Under the pieces are notes generated by a model that was given only the letters and a program-made list of their open reading frames with translations, ran no database searches and was not told the origin of the DNA. DNA of 24,534 bases. Source: Apostichopus leukothele (lineage: Eukaryota; Echinodermata; Holothuroidea; Aspidochirotida; Stichopodidae). The stretch lies in assembly GCA_010014835.2 (NCBI GenBank), contig JAAAKB020012067.1, positions 1 through 24,534 on the forward strand, read 5' to 3'. The stretch's first letter is position 1. Every line of letters begins with the position of its first letter. Both the position numbers and the translations under genes were made by a program. Below are positions 12,901-21,900 of the stretch, piece by piece.

Positions 12901-15900
12901 TGACAATGTTCTCTGTAATGTTTGCTCAAGTCACAAACTCAGTCATGGATTTGGATAAGTTATCTATCTAATCATGCCCTCTTTACGTAACCGATTAATC
13001 CTCCGTTAAAGAGATTAATAGTTTGCTTTAAACTTTAAATAGGTGGAGAATACCTACAATCGATGTACATTTTGTTACCTTACTTGCATCTCTGTTTCAT
13101 TTTAAAAGAGTCATCTAAATGGTGTGGCCTTCTCCTTCAATAAGATATTATGTTAATTTCTATGCTCTGTATTGTTTATAATGTTATGCAGTATTTTGTA
13201 CAACAATTAAACATACATGATATCACTGCCATAAATTTGTTAATTATGGAAATTTTGTGGCCTTCTTATAATTAAATTAGATGATGGTGTGCAAACACCA
13301 AGCACGACTACAGAAGAGCCTACTGATGCTCCACTTACTTCAGAGAGAAAGCCAGGTAAGTGTAATTTGATAATGACTTGGCCTGTTCCTTTGGAAGCAG
13401 ACGAGACCAGAAAGAGAGAAATGGAAGAAGAGAGCTTGAGGAGGCAGCAAAGGGTGTGGGGACAAGGGTCAACCAGCGTTAGCAATATATATAGCTATAG
13501 CTATAGCTGTAGCTATAACTACCGTATGGTGCAGTGTTCCACAGTTCCACAGTTCCACAGTCATAGTATGCACTGATACCTCTCATTTAGGAAGAGATAA
13601 AGGATCATTGTTATGTAGCTTTAGAATTGTTTTTGCTTGTTGCTTCTTCTCATGCGGGGGCGGGGGTTGGGGGGGGGAGAGGGAACATCTATAAGTTACA
13701 TGCGCTTTAAAAGGCTATTCTTGTGGCTAAAGGTGATTGCTTGCCACAACTGCTGAAAATTTTATGAATCTTTAGGGGAAAAACCCACATCCTCATAGCA
13801 TTTTGTATCACAAAGATATGAATTTTTCAAATAGTGTGATATTTTGTAAATGCTTCTGGCAACAGCAGAATTGATGATGTCATCAGGGCAAATCAGCTGA
13901 AAATGTATTTGTTGTTTCTTCAAATTTGTCAATCATTATCCACAGGGTAAAAGAATATTTCCATAAGAAAGAAATTTTCAAATTCTAAGCTCAGAAAACT
14001 TTGACAGCTAGGCAAGCATTCCAAATGAATTAGGTTTCAAGGATAAATCAACAAGAACTTGATCTTATGAGCCTAAGTAAAGTTTTTGAAGAGAATTTGC
14101 CCATATGACATCACAGACCCCTACTGTGACCTGACTTCCTGGAGTAGTTATCTCCAGTCTCCAATTTCTCCACTTAGGGGCAAGATATTTTCAACTCGCA
14201 GTGTGGAATGTTTTTCTTTTCAATATAAGTTTCACATTGTTACCAGAAAATCCTTCAAAGTTCAAAACTTGTTAGTAAAGTCAGGTTTGCTGTTATGATA
14301 TTCTAAATACATATGTCTTTAAAGGCAAAAGCAAAAAGGTATTCTTTTGAAATGGATTAAACACTGTTTTCTGAGTTATTAAAATAATACTGGGGCAGAA
14401 AAAAAAAATAATAATACTGGGGAGGGGTGAATGACCTAGGGATGGGGATATCCCTGGTAACATAGTATTCTAGGTCCTTTTGGCTTTCAAGTGTCAGTTC
14501 TTAGCAAAGTAACTAGTGAACACTGATCACTCTTGTTAATACTCCCTCTTTGCTTTCTTCATAAAATCATCCATCAGACCTAGAAGTAGGGAAGTAAAGA
14601 TTCTTGCTAGATGTTGTTTACATCATCATACTTTTCTTGTGATATCATGCTGAGTTGACTTTTAAATTATTTAAAGATAGCTAATACAATTGTTGTTTAA
14701 TGCAGCTCTTAGCATTTTGTCCACTATTTCAGATGATTTTACCAAAACACCTTTTAAACATTTAGATGTATAGGTGAAATAGTATTGCAAATGTACCAAC
14801 TCAGAAAGCTTCCAAGAAGTTTTCACATGGTTATTAATTATAAAGGAGAACTAATGATTGTGTTAGAATTACAACATTTTATGTTGTCCAGACACTTTTC
14901 CACTTGCGACAATCATATGTTGTATCAAGTATGATCTTTATCATTTCCGATTTATTTGGTATGAGGTATTTGAAATGTACCTTGACTTAGTCTCCCGAAT
15001 GGAGTCATATTTATTATTGGAGACTAGCATTGAATAGCATCCAATCTTTACCAAAATCAGTGAAAAAGTTGCTACAAGGCTCACATCAATTTGCAAAAAT
15101 TCATTAATTACCTTGATAGCTTCAGAATTTGTCATCTAAAGCATACTGTCAATCATTCTATTTTTCAAGTTTGATAAACATCAGACATCTCTATCCACGC
15201 TTGAATTAACTTTAGCTCATGAACTATTACTTTATTTTCATAAAGCAATACCAGTCATCACATTTTAACTTTTCCAAATATCAGCTTCTTTAAGCAGACA
15301 AGCCATTTATGACAGTGATGATAACATATCAAAAACTCAAAATAAAACAAAAACTGTTAGCAAACTGCTTATCCACTATAAAAGAGCCTGTGTAAGAGAA
15401 TGTGTAAAAGTATAAAGTGGGCCTGACGTTTCGATCTTAGCAGGATCTTCTTCAGCCTTTGAAGAAGATCCTGCTAGGATCAAAACTTCAAGCCCACTTA
15501 CCTTTAAACGTATTAAAAAACTCAGTCAAACATTCAAGACAGTCTTCAAACATTGATTTCTGTTCTCTAAATATAGAAGATCCATTTACTCTTTAATATT
15601 AACAGAATCAGTCAGTGAAATCCCAGAAGGTATAGTAGTAGTCTTTATGTGAAATTATATATCATGTTTCATTTTCTTGCATATTCATGTTTTCTTTGGT
15701 GTCATATTATCATTTTGTTTCTCTTCCTAAAATGTCAATTCCGTTTGTTTTTTTTCTTTTCTCCTTTATTTGAGTATTTATGTTGGTTTTACTTTCACAT
15801 ATAACATTCTATCAACAAATGTTTCATGCTCTTTTTTCATGTGATGTTTATTAATGCTGCTTTATAAGCCTTTTATTCTACACCATATCAGAAATTTTGC

Positions 15901-18900
15901 TTCATGCATTTTGTAAATGTAAAGGATGAATTGAATTAAGATTCTAAATGACTGCTTATAATATATTGCCTTTAAACGTTTAGTAGGATCACATCGCTTC
16001 CAATTAATATAACCATTCATAAACTGACATAGCCACATGATGTATTATAACATTTATATTTTAATTGCAATCAGTTTTATAGGCTGTTCTCACATTCTCA
16101 GTGATAACCTTTTTGTTACAACATGATTGTATATTGTTAGAACTATGGGTTCACTCAGAGTAGAGTTTAAATCTAAGCCAGAGTCCTGAAAGAGGACGAT
16201 CGTGGCATGAATATCAAATTTACAAGTTGCAACAACTGTGAGTTGTTGAAAATGGCTTTTTATATGTAAAGTGTAACATGTCTTGTTAAAATTAGAACGA
16301 AATATAATTTTAACTTCCTGTCATATACATTTGCACTTACAGCTTGTCAAAACTGCAAAATCCATTTTATGTTACAGAAGTTCATGTGAATTGTTAAATT
16401 ACAGTATAGATCTTCTTATGAATTTCTTTTGAGGACCAAAATGTGTGTTGCACCTGAAAATGTGAGAACAAGATATTAATATTTGCATTTACTTGAAAAT
16501 GTTATGCTTTGGTACAATACATGACAACCTTTGACTATAATATAATCTAACACATTGGTTTAATTAATTTACCTAAAATGACTTTGTTTTACAACAATAA
16601 CTTCTATGCCATGTTTAGTTCAAGAGTCTTTGTCTACTTGGTCTAATAATTGATTAATAATCTGATAAGAATGCACTGTAAAAGCATTTCCATTGTTTCA
16701 TCAACTTTAGTCCCAAACTAATATGTTTGTTACTTAAATTGTTGAGTAGAAAACTTGTATAGATGTGTTTGTATTTGACAGTAATTGTTTACAGGGCAAA
16801 GTTTTGAAGATTTTTTCTGGCTGTCCCACGGACGACCTGGTCTGACTTTTTGGTTATCCAACAGAAAATTGGTTGTCTGAAAATGATATAGCAAAAGAGT
16901 AAAAAAATGACCTCCAAAACTGATTTTGGTTTTGATTTTGGAACAGAAATATAGTCATCTCAGAATAGAAATTTGCCCTAGTTTTATGATATCATCAGTG
17001 TAAATATTATCTGTGAAGTCTCTTAGAATTCCACAATCCTCAGATTTTGTCCATTCTATTTAAGTTTAAAATTAAAAAAGAAAAAAAGAAAAAAGAATAT
17101 ACTTTCATAATTCAGAGAATGAGAGATAGAGAGAGAGAGAGAGAGCAGTGTAAAGTGTTGTATTTATGAGGTGCAGTCATTAATACCATGCTGTGTGTTT
17201 CTTCTTTGTATTAACTCTCATCTTTTCTTCAATCATTGCTTCTCTCTTTAAGTGTTGTTCTGAACACCTTGTTTTATTGCAGATCACAGCTATAATAGTA
17301 GTGTGGGAGACGTTAGTATTAAAATCATAAAATTGTGGTACGCTGTCGGCGGTAAGTGTTAAGTAGTAAATAAAGGAAAAATCTTTTGGCAGGGCTAGAA
17401 AAAGCCGGGCTTTACAGGGTATATCTTTTAAATGGTGATGGTTTTTCTTTTCTTTAGTAGATAAATGACTTTTTGCTCTGGATGTTTCTTCCCATTAAAA
17501 CCGAAGTACGTTAAGCTATTGTCACTTCAAGGTTAAGGCTTGGTAAACCAATGGCCATTTTCCTAAAGCTGTGTAAAGAAATTTAGATGGATATAGAGTG
17601 GTTATTGTCTAAACTATGGAATTTTTTTGAGAATAACTTCTGTTATGAAATATTTTTTCAAACTATTTTCACAAGTTAATCACATAATCGTAAAAAGCAA
17701 GATTATAAGCTCCGATAGCTAACAGAAGGGTTGAGTAAATTCTGCTTTTGAGAAGTAACAGTGTTATTGAAAAAATAAATGGAGACTGTTTCCTTGGCAA
17801 CTAATGAGAGTGACCAGGCTGGATATGCTGGCTTCTGCTAGTAAACCAGTATAACTAAACGCTAATTGAACAGTTCTAGCCCTGCCGCCAGCTAGCGTAT
17901 TTGAAAGAATCATGCACCTTTTCTCTTTGATTTGGTTCTATGGATAAGTGATGCCTGCAGTCTCTCATCTTAACATATTTGATATGAACATCATTGCTCT
18001 TGGTTTTCATTTTCCCTGCTACTGCTGCTGCTGATATGCTATAAAATGTAGATCTACTGCCACCGACATCACTGCGTATGTCCAGGCATGTACTAACTAC
18101 CATATCCTACTAACATGCAGAGATTGGTATGAAGCAACTGGCTTGTTCTATGCCCAGTTAGTTCTTCCTCTAAATCTTGAAAGACAAATACAATTTAATG
18201 CTGATCAGATTGGGTTCAAAATGCAATGACACAACCCAAAATTGTATACTTCAAAATTGCCAAGCTCTCATACACAGAGACGGGTAGAACCATGTAAGTC
18301 AATATGCTTTTTGAAAAAAGGAATGTGCATTTTGTTGAAGATAAACTGTATTGGGGAGGAGAGTGGGGGGGGGGGGGTTGTTTCAGTTCATACGCTAACT
18401 GTCACTGTTTTGTTCCTTGAGGTGTTTGCAGAGTAAAATGTTCAATTCGTGAAAGTGGACTGTCAGAATCAATTATCAGATGTAACGTTTAGTAATTTAA
18501 AACTTTTTACTATTTTCCCTTCAGTATCCCTCATTGCAGTGATTGATTAAATACATTGATTGATGTTTTCATCCGCCCGTTCCTCTCACACAGCATTTAT
18601 AAGTCTTCATTTAGTTTAAGCTGAGACTTTCATGAATCCTACTTTCAATAGTCCCCTGCATACAGTAATGTATATTTTTCAATATGTATTCATGTTTATT
18701 GAGTTCAATACAGTTATGACTTTACACACATAGTGTGAGTAATTGCTAGACCATGTTCAATATTAACTAATAAGCACTGTACTATACCTACTGTATTTGC
18801 CTCTGTGAATTACTGTAGGGAACTTCAATTTCATCAGTATTGTCCGATATATACATCATATATATGATAGCATAGCATGATAATTTAAGTTCACATCTCA

Positions 18901-21900
18901 AACAGTTTACATCCAATCTCAAATTATATTTCCTAATTTTGAATTATTTTGCCTAACTAATGAAAACTACAATTTGTAGCAGTTAATAGCCCATTAAAAT
19001 TAGAAGCTATACCGTTGAACTTAAGTCTTTACACTGAATTTGTCTATATGCTGTAGTGCATTAATCCAACGTAGACCACCAAAAAGCAGTACAGGAATAA
19101 AGAAAAAATCAGAATGAAGGTACATCCTAGAAACTGGGACAAAAAGTTGTCAAGAAAGTGGCTCCATGCCACAAAAACTGTTTGAATTGTCTGTGTGATA
19201 GTGTCATTCCTGAAGTACTCCAGGATGGAACTTTTTTGGAAACTTTTACTCCTCATGCTAAACAACTAATGCCTTCTAGATATTTAAAGAGAGGACTGAC
19301 TTTTAACTGTATATTCATGTATATCTCACTGATTAATCTAAGCCCATAGCTTTGTACACGTAGGGGCAAATTGGTGCCAAAACTAATCCTTTCTGATGTG
19401 GCCAAATCAAAGTTAATCATTAATGACTTAATTACCTAATAATGACCTAATAATTAATGACATAAAATCAGAATTTTTTTCTTTCAAACTTTATCATTAA
19501 AACTTTAATTTCTAAAACCTTGCTTTTCTTTCCGTGACAGATTTCTGTTCGTTGGAGCCCAACACAGGGCCGTGTCGTAACTTTGAGGTGTATTGGTACT
19601 ATGACGAGCAGTACAGCCAGTGTGCTAGGTTTTGGTATGGCGGATGTGAGGGGAATGACAACAGATTTTCAACTCAGAAGTCCTGTGAAGCGTCGTGCAT
19701 AGAGGATCATGAAAAGCTGACGCAAGAAGGTTAGTTCAGGGAGCAGATTATGAGTCTTCCAGCTTTAATTTCTCACTTAAGAGAAAACTACACCATGGTA
19801 TATTTCAAACTTGCCTGTTCCATATTAAGTTTATTCATTTTGTCAAATAAATATGTGTGTATGTATTTTAGATCCTCCTGCTAGCAGGAACTCACGAAGA
19901 AGCCATCAATGGCTTATCAAAGCCGCAAGCTGACCGAAGTCAGTCTCTTAGATACATATATAACGTCCATGATTATGAATTGTCAACCACTCTGTAACTG
20001 GACGACATACATTAATCTGGGAGTGACTCGAACTCTGGACCTTATGATTGAAAGGCACCGGCGTTAACCACTGAGCTAACACTCCTCAATATGCAAAATA
20101 TGAAATTTTATGAAAAAAAATTATGAAAAAAAAAATGAAAAAAAAATAACAAATATATAAAAGGAGGCTCTGTTGCCGAAATATATTAAGGGAGGAAAAG
20201 TAATTTTTTGGCCAGAACAAGATTTGAGCCGGTGACCTAGGAAGTACAAGTCCTGTGCTTTCTTCAGATTATAAACAACAAGAATTTCAACATCACTCTA
20301 ATAGTAGAAATATGTAGCCTAGCCTACAATGCATACAAGAATTGGGGCTGATGCTGTTATAATCATCGACTGCTGAGAGTATCAACCTACTAGTGATGCC
20401 TTTTGGGGGCAGTAAAAGAAGACAGAAACATTATCCAAGAATATGGTGAGAAGTAGATATGGTTTTCAAAAGGACTTGGCTGCTTAAAAGGAATAGGTCT
20501 TATCATAACCATTAACCTTGTTGATATACCAAAGCTTGTATGATCTGTTTTTGTCAATGTTATAGCATATATTAAAGAGAGACTGAAAACTCTCACAATA
20601 TCAGTACTGATGAGTATCCTTGTATAATCTTTCATATTATCTCTATGTATTATTATTTCAATTTTGTTTTTATTAACCCAAAGGTGTATGAGTCAGTGAA
20701 AAGATGTTATAATGTATTACATGTTACAGAACTAGAGTTATTGGAATGTGGCTTAAATATTAATCATATTAAATATTCTTCTTAATTGATGATCCTGTGT
20801 CTCACTGAAAGAAAGCTTGTTGTTGATTCCACCTTTTTCAGATACCCCAAATTAAAAAATAATTTAAAAAAAAGAATCTTTTCCATTGTTTAATTTAAAT
20901 TACGCTGCTTTCCGATCTCTCATAAGCATCCAAATATCTACTGGCCAATCTTCAGATGTTACTTTGCGGTTCCTCCAGAAAGGTGTTTTGTTAACAAACG
21001 TTGCCTCTTGTAAAAGCCAGCACTGTTAAATTATTCGATATTTCTCTCTTTTTTTACAGAACTCTGCTCCTTACCTAAAGATGCAGGCCCATGTGCCGGA
21101 AACTATCACAGTTATTTTTATAATACAAATACTCAATCCTGTGAAGCATTTATTTATGGTGGTTGTCAAGGCAACCAAAACAGGTTCATTGGACAGAATG
21201 AATGTGAATCAATTTGTGGAACTTTCCATAAAGGTGAGCAAAAGAAATATATTTTTCTTTGTTCTAAGATTCTGTAGAGTTTCTGAAAGAGAAAAAAAGA
21301 AGATATTGTCTCTTTCACAAATATGTAGCTAAGGTGAATTCAAATAATGTCCACCTTGCTCTCCTACAATGATGTTTCTAAAATCCATCTGGGATATTTT
21401 ATTTCCATGACAAGTGGTAAAGATTCATGTGTATATGAAGAATGAGTCTCTTTAAATTATGGCTCCTTAAAATGACTTCGGTGAGCGGCGCTGTCATGAC
21501 ACACTTGTCTCTTTAAGATTAAAATAAAACCAATTAACAGTTTTCCATCCCTGTCCCATTCAGATCCATGTACTCTACCATCCGATGCTGGTAGATGTCA
21601 AGAGGAATTCGGGATGTGGTATTATGAGCTATACTCAGACACTTGTCTGCCTTTTGTCTACTCTGGATGCTTTGGGAACCCTAATAGATTTACAGACAAA
21701 TCCCAGTGTGAGGACCGTTGCGTCCAACACAGCCATGCTGCTACTGTTCTTGTTCCTGAAGGAGCAATCAATAGTAAGTTACAAATGTCTCTCTCTCTCT
21801 TGAAGTACTGCACTACATTATATCAGCCCCTATTTGTTGGTATTTTGATGCGGAACGTGGTTGTGATGTGCCTTTAATTCTTTTTACTCTGATACATATG

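Larger units (their letters stand above)
13356..17282 (+). other. long intron, 3,927 bp, phase 1
   Basis: No homology-supported exon was found. Contents: TAGCTA-type simple repeat at about 13490-13518, GTTCCACA repeated three times at 13535-13560, a G-rich tract at about 13656-13678, a long inverted repeat at 15405-15507, a short hairpin at 16230-16248, and an A/G-rich stretch ending in (GA)n at 17121-17145. A 24-bp phase-compatible micro-exon at 15606-15629 is possible but weak. Confidence 0.6.
17352..19540 (+). other. intron, 2,189 bp, phase 1
   Basis: Contents: a 13-bp inverted pair at 17388/17886 that may bound a small decayed transposon, and a poly-G run at 18365-18377. AT-rich elsewhere. 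Acceptor before 19541 is tttccgtgacag. No further exon is supported. Confidence 0.65.
19730..21059 (+). other. intron, 1,330 bp, phase 1, with SINE-type repeats
   Basis: Donor gttagt, acceptor ttttttacag. Holds two tRNA-derived SINE pieces on the minus strand (19872-20085 and about 20212-20262), separated by an A-rich repeat. The rest is AT-rich without features. Confidence 0.8.

Noticed and set aside
12596-12958. Longest open reading frame (120 codons, + strand)
   Set aside because: It has no recognisable domain, a Gly/Val low-complexity part from G-rich DNA, and no splice acceptor that enters its frame in phase 1. The flanking exons join correctly without it.
13356-13576. Read-through of linker exon 1 into a charged Glu/Arg-rich segment, or a separate exon at 13401
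   Set aside because: A strong gtaagt donor ends the exon at 13355. An exon at 13401 has no donor that gives a length divisible by three; the purine richness explains the charged translation.
14086-14298. 70-codon open frame with Cys and Trp, checked as a missing Kunitz, TSP1 or papilin-cassette exon
   Set aside because: Its cysteine spacing fits none of these domains and it lacks a donor in frame.
16230-16248. Hairpin caacaact-gtg-agttgttg as an RNA element
   Set aside because: A single 8-bp stem in AT-rich intron sequence, with no conserved context, is expected by chance in a window of this size.
20019-20085. Functional tRNA gene on the minus strand
   Set aside because: Box A and box B are present, but the D-stem and T-stem do not pair properly and the sequence continues into a SINE body.
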